This document shows positions 6,178 through 13,955 of a stretch of DNA of 18,601 nucleotides, one piece after another (within the stretch, counting starts at the first letter, position 1; each line of letters starts with the position of its first letter). The position numbers and the translations under genes are program-made. Below the pieces are notes generated by a model that was not told the DNA's origin, made no database searches, and saw only the letters and a program-made list of their open reading frames with translations. Origin of the DNA: Bacteroidales bacterium UBA3709 (lineage in GTDB: Bacteria > Bacteroidota > Bacteroidia > Bacteroidales > UBA932); assembly GCA_002372015.1 (NCBI GenBank), contig DFIA01000040.1, positions 29,571 through 48,171 on the forward strand. Reading direction: 5' to 3'.

Positions 6178-9100
6178 CTATTTACCGGCAAGTTTCTTAT
6201 AACCCTCGTAACGAAGTTTTGCGTACTTTTCGGTTTGAGCAAACAGTTCTTTTGCCTGCTCCGGGAAAGTCTTTATTAGGGAAGCATATCTTACCTCACC
6301 TTTTATAAAGTCTTGGAACTTACTCCAATCTGGTTCTTTACTGTCTAAAGTAAATGGATTGGTTCCTTCCGCTGCCTCTGGGTTAAATCTATAAAGATGC
6401 CAATAGCCGCAATCTACAGCCTTTTTCTCTTCTAACTGACTGTGGCCCATACCTGCCTTTAGACCATGATTGATACAAGGCGCATAAGCAATAATCAGAG
6501 AAGGACCATCGTAAGCTTCTGCTTCTTTTAAGGCATTGAGGAACTGAGCCTGACTTGCACCTGTAGCAACCTGAGCTACATACACATAACCATAACTCAT
6601 AGCCATCATGCCAAGATCTTTCTTTCTTATTTTCTTACCACTGGTAGCAAACTTGGCTACTGCTCCCGCCGGCGTACTCTTAGAAGACTGTCCGCCTGTG
6701 TTGGAATAAACCTCAGTATCTACAACCAATACATTTACATTTTCTCCAGACGCAAGCACATGGTCTAAACCACCGTAACCGATATCGTAACCCCAGCCAT
6801 CGCCTCCTATAATCCACTGAGAACGAGGTATTATGCAATCTATGTATTCTGCCACTGCTTTACATGATGCGCTCTTGCACTCCTTTAGAGCAGCAGGAAG
6901 AGCTTCTGCAATCTCTTTGCAAACAGCCACATCGCGATTATTTGCAAGCCACTTTTTGAGAAGTTTCTTAACTGTATCTGAACACTTGTCGTCTGCAACT
7001 GCAGCCTGTGCTCTCTCTTGCAGAGTTTCTCTCAATCTCGCAAACCCGAGTCTTTGACCCAATCCAAATTCTGCATTGTCTTCAAACAATGAATTTGCCC
7101 AAGCCGGACCTCTGCCGTTCTTGTCTTTGCAGTAAGGAGAAGATGGGAAGCTACCGCTATAAATAGAGGTACAACCAGTGGCATTGGCTACCATCATTCT
7201 ATCTCCGAACAACTGAGAAATGAGCTTAATGTAAGGAGTTTCACCGCAACCTGCACAAGCTCCGGAGAACTCAAACAGAGGTTGGGCAAACTGAGAGGCT
7301 TTGATATTAGAATCCTTCTTCATTACCTCATCTTTATAACCTACCTTGCTATGCAGATAATCGAAGCATTTTTGCTGATCTGCCTGAGTATCGGCCGGTT
7401 TCATTACAAGAGCTTTCTCTTTTGCAGGACATACATCTGTACAGTTGCCACAACCGGTACAATCTGCCGGATCTACCTGCATTACAAACTTATAGTCTTT
7501 AAGATTTGCCTTACCGTCTGCAAGTCTGATAGCCTTAGGTGCTTTTGCAAGATCTTTCTCATCGAGCAAGAACGGACGGATGGCAGCATGCGGACATATT
7601 GCAGCACACTGGTTACACTGAATACAGTTTGCAGGAACCCATTCCGGAATCTGGGTTGCAATTCCTCTCTTTTCGTATGCTGCTGTTCCTGCAGGAATAG
7701 TACCATCTGCAAAGTTCTGGAATGCGCTAACAGGCAAATCGTTACCGCATTGAGCATTTACCGGATTTGCTATCTGTCTTACCCAATCCGGAGCAAGGCG
7801 ATTATAGCTATCTGGAACAAACTTGCTCGGTGAGAGATTCTTCCATTCAAACGGAATTTCTACCTTAACATACTCGCTTCCACGATCTACAGCCGCATAG
7901 TTCATCTTTACTATATTCTCTCCCTTCTTACCATAACTCTTCTCTATCATCTTCTTCATTTCTTTTACGGCATCTTCGTAAGGAATTATGCCTGTAATTT
8001 TGAAGAACGCAGACTGAAGGATAGAGTTGGTTCTATTGCCCAAACCTATTTCCTCTGCAATTTTTGTTGCGTTTATGATGTAGAAATTAAGTTTTTTGCT
8101 AACTATCTGATATTTAATAAAATCAGGCAACCTCTTTAAGGTTTCTTCTGTATCCCAGAGGCTGTTCAGAAGGAATGTTCCTCCTTTCTTTATGCCTCTT
8201 AAAACATCGTACTTGGTAAGGTACGAAGGCACATGGCACGCCACAAAATCTGGTGTAGATACCAAGTACGGAGAATTTACCGGATTATCGCCAAATCTAA
8301 GGTGTGAACATGTAAAACCACCACTCTTCTTTGAATCATAATCAAAATAAGCCTGGCAGTATTTGCTTGTAGTAGAACCTATTATCTTGATTGTGTTCTT
8401 ATTTGCTCCCACTGTACCATCTGAACCCAGTCCAAAAAACTTGAGTTCATAGGTGCCTGGTTTTGCCAAAGAAATTTCTTCTTTCTGAGGAAGTGAAAGG
8501 AAGGTAACATCATCTACGATTCCTATCGTGAAAGAGTTTTTAGGCTCTTTTAGTTTTAGATTCTGATATACTGCAAGTATCTGAGCCGGTGATGTATCTT
8601 TTGAACTCAAACCATAGCGTCCGCCTACAATCTTAACCTTACCGGCAAATTCGGTATCGGCCAAAGCTGTCTTTACATCTACATACAGAGGTTCTCCCAC
8701 TGAACCAGGTTCTTTGCAGCGATCTAAAACAGCAATTCTCTTAACAGTCTTAGGCAGAGCTCTCAAGAAATACTGAGTGCTGAAAGGTCTGTAAAGTCTT
8801 ACAACAATAACACCTACTTTCTCGCCCTTTCCTGTGAGATATTCAACTACTTCACGAATAGTATCGGTTACAGAGCCCATAGCCACCACAACTCTTTCTG
8901 CGGCAGGATCTCCGTAATAATCAAAAGGCAGATAATGACGGCCTGTAAGCTCGCCTATTTCGCCCATGTATCTGGCTACAATGTTAGGAACTTCTGTATA
9001 GTATGAGTTTCTTGCTTCTGTTTCTTGGAAATAAACATCTGCATTCTGAGCAGTACCCTTTGTAACAGGAGCATTAGGATTGAGAGCTCTCTTACGGAAA

Positions 9101-9711
9101 GCAGCCAATGCCTTGGTGCTTATCATTTTCTTTAAACCGTCTTCTGGAAGAACCTCTATCTTCTGAATTTCGTGAGAAGTTCTAAAGCCATCAAAGAAAT
9201 GTACAAACGGTATAGAAGATTTGATTGTTGAAAGATGTGCTACCGCTGCCATATCCATAGATTCCTGAACACTTGCAGATGCAAGCATTGCAAAACCCGT
9301 CTGCCTTACGGCCATTACATCTTGTTGGTCTCCAAAAATACTGAGAGCGTGTGTAGCAAGGCTCCTTGCTGTTACATGAAATACGGCAGGAAGCATTTCT
9401 CCTGCTATCTTGTACATATTAGGAATCATGAGCAGCAATCCTTGCGATGCTGTAAATGTTGAAGTAAGTACACCTGCCTGAAGGGAACCATGAACAGCTC
9501 CGGCCGCTCCAGCCTCACTCTCCATTTCCACAACCTTAACGGTTTCACCAAAAAGGTTTTTTCTGCCGTATGCAGACCATTCGTCCACATGCTCGGCCAT
9601 TGGAGAAGAAGGAGTTATAGGATAAATAGCTGCCAACTCAGAAAAAAGGTAGGCTACATGAGCCGCTGCCTGATTTCCATCGCAGGTAAGAAAGACTTTT
9701 TCTTTTGCCAT
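6178..9711 (-). CDS. nifJ: Pyruvate:ferredoxin (flavodoxin) oxidoreductase
   Basis: This cytoplasmic enzyme oxidatively decarboxylates pyruvate to acetyl-CoA and CO2, passing electrons to ferredoxin or flavodoxin. The 1177 residues match the single-chain form. The N-terminal pyruvate-binding domain has YPITPSSPM (about 30-38) and R116 in TARS. The gamma-like domain follows at about 420-630. Two 4Fe-4S clusters are seen: CIQCNQCAAICP (C696, C699, C702, C706) and CTGCGNCTDVCP (C751, C754, C757, C761). The proximal cluster and thiamine-diphosphate part has CAGC (C819, C822), C847 in TGCTS, GDGWGYDIG (about 970-978), the SNTGGQSS loop and C1079. All expected ligands are present. A strong promoter lies 58 bp upstream of the ATG. 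This central fermentative enzyme implies an anaerobe or microaerophile. Confidence 0.98.
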   Translation of the reverse strand: MAKEKVFLTCDGNQAAAHVAYLFSELAAIYPITPSSPMAEHVDEWSAYGRKNLFGETVKVVEMESEAGAAGAVHGSLQAGVLTSTFTASQGLLLMIPNMYKIAGEMLPAVFHVTARSLATHALSIFGDQQDVMAVRQTGFAMLASASVQESMDMAAVAHLSTIKSSIPFVHFFDGFRTSHEIQKIEVLPEDGLKKMISTKALAAFRKRALNPNAPVTKGTAQNADVYFQETEARNSYYTEVPNIVARYMGEIGELTGRHYLPFDYYGDPAAERVVVAMGSVTDTIREVVEYLTGKGEKVGVIVVRLYRPFSTQYFLRALPKTVKRIAVLDRCKEPGSVGEPLYVDVKTALADTEFAGKVKIVGGRYGLSSKDTSPAQILAVYQNLKLKEPKNSFTIGIVDDVTFLSLPQKEEISLAKPGTYELKFFGLGSDGTVGANKNTIKIIGSTTSKYCQAYFDYDSKKSGGFTCSHLRFGDNPVNSPYLVSTPDFVACHVPSYLTKYDVLRGIKKGGTFLLNSLWDTEETLKRLPDFIKYQIVSKKLNFYIINATKIAEEIGLGNRTNSILQSAFFKITGIIPYEDAVKEMKKMIEKSYGKKGENIVKMNYAAVDRGSEYVKVEIPFEWKNLSPSKFVPDSYNRLAPDWVRQIANPVNAQCGNDLPVSAFQNFADGTIPAGTAAYEKRGIATQIPEWVPANCIQCNQCAAICPHAAIRPFLLDEKDLAKAPKAIRLADGKANLKDYKFVMQVDPADCTGCGNCTDVCPAKEKALVMKPADTQADQQKCFDYLHSKVGYKDEVMKKDSNIKASQFAQPLFEFSGACAGCGETPYIKLISQLFGDRMMVANATGCTSIYSGSFPSSPYCKDKNGRGPAWANSLFEDNAEFGLGQRLGFARLRETLQERAQAAVADDKCSDTVKKLLKKWLANNRDVAVCKEIAEALPAALKECKSASCKAVAEYIDCIIPRSQWIIGGDGWGYDIGYGGLDHVLASGENVNVLVVDTEVYSNTGGQSSKSTPAGAVAKFATSGKKIRKKDLGMMAMSYGYVYVAQVATGASQAQFLNALKEAEAYDGPSLIIAYAPCINHGLKAGMGHSQLEEKKAVDCGYWHLYRFNPEAAEGTNPFTLDSKEPDWSKFQDFIKGEVRYASLIKTFPEQAKELFAQTEKYAKLRYEGYKKLAGK

Positions 9712-9768
9712 GTTAATTTTATGTATTATGTATTTATGTTAGACTTATGTTAGACTCATATTTCTGTT

Positions 9769-9800
9769 CAAAGATAACAAATTAAAAGGGCCTAAGCAAA
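9769..9800 (-). promoter_or_regulatory. Promoter for PFOR
   Basis: On the minus strand, TTTG (9797-9800) is followed after 20 bp by TATCTTTG (9769-9776), an exact fit to TTTG-N20-TAnnTTTG. The start would be near 9762, giving a leader of about 50 nt. That leader contains a near-tandem repeat of ATGTTAGACT and is A/T-rich just before the ATG. Confidence 0.75.
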
Positions 9801-9807
9801 GCTATAA

Positions 9808-9829
9808 TGCAATTTGTTTTAGAATTGCA
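9808..9829 (-). terminator. Weak hairpin after fabD
   Basis: TGCAATT (9808-9814) and AATTGCA (9823-9829) form a 7-bp stem with an 8-base loop, 10 bp past the fabD stop. It has no real T-run and low G+C, so it may only slow polymerase. It sits just upstream of the PFOR promoter. Confidence 0.3.
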
Positions 9830-9838
9830 GTAAAGTCC

Positions 9839-10786
9839 TTATTGCAAACCTGTTATCTTAGTCTGTTCAGGAGATAGTTTTTTAACAAGCCCCTGCAATA
9901 CAGTTCCCGGACCAAGTTCTATAAACTCATCTGCCCCATCTGAAACCATCTTTTCTACAATCTGCGCCCATCTTACCGGATTGGTGAGCTGGATAAGAAG
10001 ATTCTTTTTTATTTCCTCCGGATTTGAATGCGGAAAGGCATCTACATTCTGATACACAGGACAAATAGGCTTTGTAATAACAGCCTTTTCAATGGCCTCT
10101 GCAAGTTCTACCCTCGCAGGGTCCATAAGAGGAGAGTGAAAAGCTCCACCTACCTGCAGAGGAAGAACCCTACGGGCTCCCTTATCTTGCAATAGCTTTG
10201 CAGCTGCATTAACAGCCTCTATATCTCCGCTGATAACAACCTGTCCATGGGAGTTGTAATTAGCTGCCACAACTATACCGTTATTGCCTTTGGCAGTAAC
10301 TTCTGAACAGACATCTTCTATAATTTTATCTTCCAGACCAAGCACTGCTGCCATTGTAGAGGGCTTTATTTCGCAAGCCTTCTGCATAGCAAAAGCACGC
10401 TTAGCCACAAGTTGCAAGCCTTCTTCAAAGCTCAACGCTCCTGCTGCAGTTAGGGCAGAGAACTCTCCTAAAGAATGGCCCGCTACCATATCTGGAGAAA
10501 AGCTTTGTATGCCGGCCTCCGCCGCCTTTGTACGGAACGCACTCTCTGGAGCGCACTCGGTCAGGCATTTAGATAGCACTACAGAATGTATAAAAATAGC
10601 AGGCTGAGTAACCTTTGTCTGTTTTAGGTCTTCTGCACTGCCGGTAAACATAACATCGGAAATTCTCCAACCAAGTATATCATTTGCTTTTTCAAACAAA
10701 TCATGGGCAAGAGCCTCCTGTTCATAGAGATCCTTACCCATTCCGGTAAACTGGGCACCTTGCCCCGGAAACACAAATGCTTTCAT
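9839..10786 (-). CDS. fabD: Malonyl-CoA:ACP transacylase
   Basis: This enzyme loads malonyl groups from malonyl-CoA onto acyl carrier protein for fatty-acid synthesis in the cytoplasm. The 315 residues are the usual size. It starts with the FPGQGAQ oxyanion motif (residues 6-12). The nucleophile is S105 in GHSLGE, with R130 in AKRAFAMQ and H217 in GGAFHSPLM, the standard Ser/Arg/His set. The C-terminal ELGPGTVLQGL is also typical. About a dozen extra residues lie before the nucleophile (about 83-98) compared with E. coli FabD, a modest loop extension. The gene is monocistronic in appearance: it has its own promoter, and no other fab or acp genes are adjacent. It diverges from tRNA-Arg. Confidence 0.97.
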   Translation of the reverse strand: MKAFVFPGQGAQFTGMGKDLYEQEALAHDLFEKANDILGWRISDVMFTGSAEDLKQTKVTQPAIFIHSVVLSKCLTECAPESAFRTKAAEAGIQSFSPDMVAGHSLGEFSALTAAGALSFEEGLQLVAKRAFAMQKACEIKPSTMAAVLGLEDKIIEDVCSEVTAKGNNGIVVAANYNSHGQVVISGDIEAVNAAAKLLQDKGARRVLPLQVGGAFHSPLMDPARVELAEAIEKAVITKPICPVYQNVDAFPHSNPEEIKKNLLIQLTNPVRWAQIVEKMVSDGADEFIELGPGTVLQGLVKKLSPEQTKITGLQ

Positions 10787-10833
10787 TTTATATATAAGGT
10801 TTTAGTATTAACTTATTTTTCCACTACATCGTA

Positions 10834-10865
10834 TTTGGGCAAAGATAAGAATATTTATAACTTTG
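10834..10865 (+). promoter_or_regulatory. Promoter for tRNA-Arg
   Basis: TTTG (10834-10837), a 20-bp spacer and TAACTTTG (10858-10865) fit the Bacteroidota consensus exactly. The start would be near 10872, about 57 nt before the mature tRNA. The element is interleaved with the divergent fabD promoter. Confidence 0.7.
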
Positions 10866-10876
10866 CCATACCAAAA
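10840..10876 (-). promoter_or_regulatory. Promoter for fabD
   Basis: On the minus strand, TATCTTTG (10840-10847) matches TAnnTTTG. The best upstream box is TTTTGG (10871-10876), with a slightly long spacer of 23 bp. The leader to the ATG at 10786 would be about 45 nt. Confidence 0.6.
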
Positions 10877-10928
10877 GGGCTGCAAACAGACGCTTTTTGT
10901 TCAAATTATAGCCCAGATAAGAGCTTTT

Positions 10929-11000
10929 GCCCCCGTAGTTTAACGGATAAAACGATGGATTCCGGTTCCATTGATAGGCGTTCGATTCGCCTCGGGGGTA
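10929..11000 (+). tRNA. trnR: tRNA-Arg (anticodon CCG)
   Basis: It folds as a full cloverleaf. The acceptor stem is GCCCCCG/CGGGGGT with G1 facing U72 as a wobble. The D stem is GTTT/AAAC. The anticodon stem ATGGA/TCCAT holds TTCCGGT (anticodon CCG, reading CGG). The T arm is AGGCG/CGCCT with loop TTCGATT, and the discriminator is A. No CCA is encoded. It is transcribed from 10834-10865. I see no clear terminator before the convergent DUF456 gene, whose stop is 35 bp downstream. Confidence 0.96.
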
Positions 11001-11035
11001 CAAACATACGGCAGGCGCAGGAAAGATATCCGGTC

Positions 11036-11530
11036 TCAGAAGAGATACACTATCATATAATAGAACATAAAGCCACAGGCTATCAGTTTAATCCCCGTTC
11101 CACACAAAAACCCTCCAAAAGCTCCAAGAGCTGGCCATATAGATGCAGATGCAGATTTGCCGGAAAAAATAGCCTCGGCCGCAAATGCGCCAACCATGGG
11201 TCCAAAAATTATCCCCAACGGCGCAAAGAAAAGCCCAACAAGCAATCCTGCTATTGCCCCTCTGGAGGCGTAAGGGCTCCCTCCGGAAACCTTAGCCAAG
11301 TATGAAGGTATTATATAGTCTATTACGGTTACAGCCACTGTAATAGCCAACCAAATCATAAGAAAGATAAGCGACATCGGTTCTCCTTCCGAATTACAGC
11401 CCTTGCCAAAAAAATATATCAGCAATAAGCCCACCCAACTCATCGGAGGCCCCGGAATTACTGGAAGTATGCAACCAATGATTCCTAAAAGTCCTAAAAT
11501 TATAACTACTATAGCTATTACAATTGTCAT
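11036..11530 (-). CDS. DUF456 family membrane protein
   Basis: This is a 164-residue, very hydrophobic inner-membrane protein. About five membrane segments are visible (roughly 2-22, 30-42, 52-74, 91-121 and 133-160). The N-terminal ILPVIPGPPMSWVGLLL and the central glycine-rich GAIAGLLVGLFFAPLGIIFGP stretch are characteristic of DUF456. No biochemical function is established for the family as far as I know. The start is the first Met of the hydrophobic N-terminus. The gene lies 172 bp downstream of the OstA-like gene with no clear TAnnTTTG box between, so it may be read through from that operon. It converges on tRNA-Arg. Confidence 0.85.
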   Translation of the reverse strand: MTIVIAIVVIILGLLGIIGCILPVIPGPPMSWVGLLLIYFFGKGCNSEGEPMSLIFLMIWLAITVAVTVIDYIIPSYLAKVSGGSPYASRGAIAGLLVGLFFAPLGIIFGPMVGAFAAEAIFSGKSASASIWPALGAFGGFLCGTGIKLIACGFMFYYMIVYLF

Positions 11531-11640
11531 ATTAACTCCGGAACTCTTTCAGAATCTCTGATGTTATATTTATGGTTATCTATTGCTTTTTTATGATGCC
11601 GGAGCATTCTCCCCTAACTCCATTCTATTACCCCCGCATC

Positions 11641-11658
11641 TAAGGCCACTGCGCCTTA
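11641..11658. repeat. Short inverted repeat between the OstA-like and DUF456 genes
   Basis: TAAGGC and GCCTTA form a perfect 6-bp stem around a 6-base loop, 44 bp past the OstA-like stop on the minus strand. No T-run follows on that strand. It could stabilise an mRNA 3' end. I see nothing else of note in 11531-11702. Confidence 0.35.
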
Positions 11659-11702
11659 CAGTAAGTTAATCATCTTCTACATAACTGTGGCTACACTAAA
11701 AG

Positions 11703-13922
11703 CTATTGCCTCTGCTGCGGCTGAGCCTCTTCTACTTCAGCTTCTTTCTGAACCTCTGCATCAGAGCCTGCAATCCGACCGCCTTGCCGAGCTTGTTCTT
11801 CTCTTTCCAAATCTTCTTCCCGAATCCTTATAGTTATACTTTGTGAGAGTTTTGTAATAGTATCATAGGTTTCTGGAAAGAACAGTCTTGTAAACTGATA
11901 GTGCGGAAATGGATGTTGCCTCAGACTCTTTCTCTGCGATGGACGTACTTTTCTGGTTGTTAATTCCATACGAGATTTAGGCATTTCATCGCCCCTCCAC
12001 TTGAAATCTCTCAGTCGCTGCTTGTCTATCGGCAAGTTGTAAGTAGGTATTATATCGCTTTTTACATTTTCTATATAGCGAACCCTTTCTATATTTTGAT
12101 TTACTATTCGGGCTGTAAGCAACTTGCATTCTTTCTGATTCATAAGGGTTACAGAGCTGTCTCTTTCTCGCAAAAATATCATTGCCTGCACCCCTCCCAA
12201 AGCATCGAACCTATATACATCATTATCGCGAAAGTATGCCACCATTTCTGTACTCTTTATCTGATGAAAATGCACAGAATCTTCCTGAGAAACTATAAAG
12301 GCATTCTCTATAAGGTTTGCTTTATAGATTTCGTTATTTCTGATGGATAATTGAATACTGTCTGCAGTAAACTGATTTTTATCCTCGTTCCACAATACCG
12401 GATTGGTATAAAAACGCGCAATACTATCTATTGTTGTATATATCAGAGAATCGCAAGCGCCTCTCAAATCGCTCCTGAATATTTTTACCTTGTTGTACAC
12501 ATTTATAAATGTTACTTTAGTGGTATCAGCACTGTGGGACAAAGCTAATGTGTCTGAAACCGAAACTGAGGTTGAATCGGATAGCACCACTGCACTGCGA
12601 GCCAAGTTTAATGTATCGGAACGTGAAACTGAGACCGAATCAGCCAATGCCCCTGCACTGCGAACCAAGTTTAATGTATCGGCACTTCCCTGCAGTGGTT
12701 TTAGTGTATCATTAGTTTTCTTGGGCTTTGGCGGAATTACCTTACCTATCTGCTCTTTATTTCTCTTGTATGCTTCTAAAAAACGCCGGTTTTGCTTGTC
12801 TATATCTACCAGTGGATCTATATCCGCAAGTTTACGCCTCTCCATTGCCTGCACAACCTCCATTGAGTCTATCTGATGCTTAGGCAGTTGCCACATTTTA
12901 AGGGTATCTCCTGCTATAAAAAGTGTATCGCGCTTATATACAGGTCTGCCGGTAAGAGTATCTACCCCCGTCTTTTCTTCAGAGTACATTGCCGCACTCG
13001 CTTTGTCTGTCATATAAACAACCATAGGGTCTGAGAAATAAGAACCCCTATCGCCCATAATTATAGCACTTTGGCTCTGATCTCTAACCTGAACATCTTC
13101 GCTAAGCACAGCATTGCCAGACTCTCTGAAATAATCTACCCAACCAGCCCAAAGTTCTTGATTCTGAGTGGCTATATAGTTATCGGCCTTTAATACCAAT
13201 AACTTTCTCGGCACAGAATACTCTACGCTGTTAGAAAAAAGAGTATCTCGTCCTCGCCATGCAACCGTACGTTCGCCAAAAAAAGCAACTTCTATATCAG
13301 ACCGATACTCTGCAGAATAAGACCTGACAAATATAGAGTCGGAATACATACAGACATTGTCATTGAACATAAAGATGCGTTCAGAAGAATCGTACATACC
13401 TTCCAAGCCTTCTATAACATCGCCTTTTTTAGAACGCATAGCTCCTCCGTTAAAAAAAGTTGCCACACTGTCTGCTGTATTATAATCGAGAAAACGAGTT
13501 TTAAGTTGATCGCCTTTCTTGTTGTATAATTTTACTTCCACTCCCCTGAACTGTGCTAAGTTTTCATCTGCCAGATATGTTGCAAACTCACTCACGAGAT
13601 ATGTATCTTGCTGAATTATCTGCACATGTCCCATGGCATCTATAACATTGGAATTTACATCCCAGGCAGCACTGTCGCAAAGCAAATATGTATTATTGTG
13701 CATAAATCTGGCAGGGCCTTTTACTATTCTGAATGGTGCTCCGGCAATTTCTGTCAGTTTTACGGCCTTGGCCTCTATCAAACGCACTAAACTATCTCTC
13801 CCCGAACCAAAATCCTGAGCTACGGCAGATGTAGGAAAGCCAAAGACAAAATAAAAGACAATGCAGAGAATTAGCTCTCTGCATATAGCCTTTATTCGCC
13901 TTATAGCTTTCTGTTCTAACAT
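11703..13922 (-). CDS. OstA-like protein (LptA/LptD N-domain family), LPS transport
   Basis: This 739-residue exported protein has a hydrophobic segment at about 18-35 ending AVAQD. The region at about 45-320 has the repeating short strands of the OstA/LptA jellyroll (YLLCDSAAWDV, GHVQIIQQDTYLVS, LAQFRGVEVKLYNKK). This fold carries lipopolysaccharide across the periplasm. A second OstA-like stretch spans about 475-645. Between them lies a low-complexity linker with three Ser/Asp-rich repeats (413-468). The C-terminus is charged and Glu/Gln-rich. It lacks an obvious LptD barrel, so a periplasmic bridge role is more likely than an outer-membrane channel. It begins 33 bp after the SurA-like stop, and the pairing of an outer-membrane foldase with an LPS protein is sensible. 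I recall the same order in other Bacteroidales, where mutL often follows; here a DUF456 gene follows instead. Confidence 0.83.
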   Translation of the reverse strand: MLEQKAIRRIKAICRELILCIVFYFVFGFPTSAVAQDFGSGRDSLVRLIEAKAVKLTEIAGAPFRIVKGPARFMHNNTYLLCDSAAWDVNSNVIDAMGHVQIIQQDTYLVSEFATYLADENLAQFRGVEVKLYNKKGDQLKTRFLDYNTADSVATFFNGGAMRSKKGDVIEGLEGMYDSSERIFMFNDNVCMYSDSIFVRSYSAEYRSDIEVAFFGERTVAWRGRDTLFSNSVEYSVPRKLLVLKADNYIATQNQELWAGWVDYFRESGNAVLSEDVQVRDQSQSAIIMGDRGSYFSDPMVVYMTDKASAAMYSEEKTGVDTLTGRPVYKRDTLFIAGDTLKMWQLPKHQIDSMEVVQAMERRKLADIDPLVDIDKQNRRFLEAYKRNKEQIGKVIPPKPKKTNDTLKPLQGSADTLNLVRSAGALADSVSVSRSDTLNLARSAVVLSDSTSVSVSDTLALSHSADTTKVTFINVYNKVKIFRSDLRGACDSLIYTTIDSIARFYTNPVLWNEDKNQFTADSIQLSIRNNEIYKANLIENAFIVSQEDSVHFHQIKSTEMVAYFRDNDVYRFDALGGVQAMIFLRERDSSVTLMNQKECKLLTARIVNQNIERVRYIENVKSDIIPTYNLPIDKQRLRDFKWRGDEMPKSRMELTTRKVRPSQRKSLRQHPFPHYQFTRLFFPETYDTITKLSQSITIRIREEDLEREEQARQGGRIAGSDAEVQKEAEVEEAQPQQRQ
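12519..12686 (-). repeat. 21-residue (63-bp) repeat inside the OstA-like gene
   Basis: The protein reads SADTLNLVRSAGALADSVSVS, then RSDTLNLARSAVVLSDSTSVS, then a shorter VSDTLALSHSADTT. The DNA copies are 63 bp apart: TGCACTGCGA.CCAAGTTTAA begins at 12591 and again at 12654. Near-identity at DNA level points to recent duplication. It falls in the linker between the two OstA-like halves, so changes in copy number would alter linker length without breaking the frame. Confidence 0.8.
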
Positions 13923-13955
13923 CTTGTAATACTTATACCGTTTTTCTTACGGCCG

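Noticed and set aside
7282..7833. Plus-strand 183-codon open frame inside the PFOR gene
   Set aside because: It is antisense to the iron-sulfur region of PFOR. Its Cys- and Ile-rich translation is what codon use on the other strand would give.
10703..11305. Plus-strand 200-codon open frame
   Set aside because: It runs through the fabD start, both promoters, the tRNA-Arg gene and most of the DUF456 gene. The translation is low-quality and looks like a shadow.
11536..11603. CTCCGG / CCGGAG inverted repeat as a terminator
   Set aside because: The 6-bp arms are separated by more than 50 bases with no T-run after them on either strand, so pairing by chance is likely.
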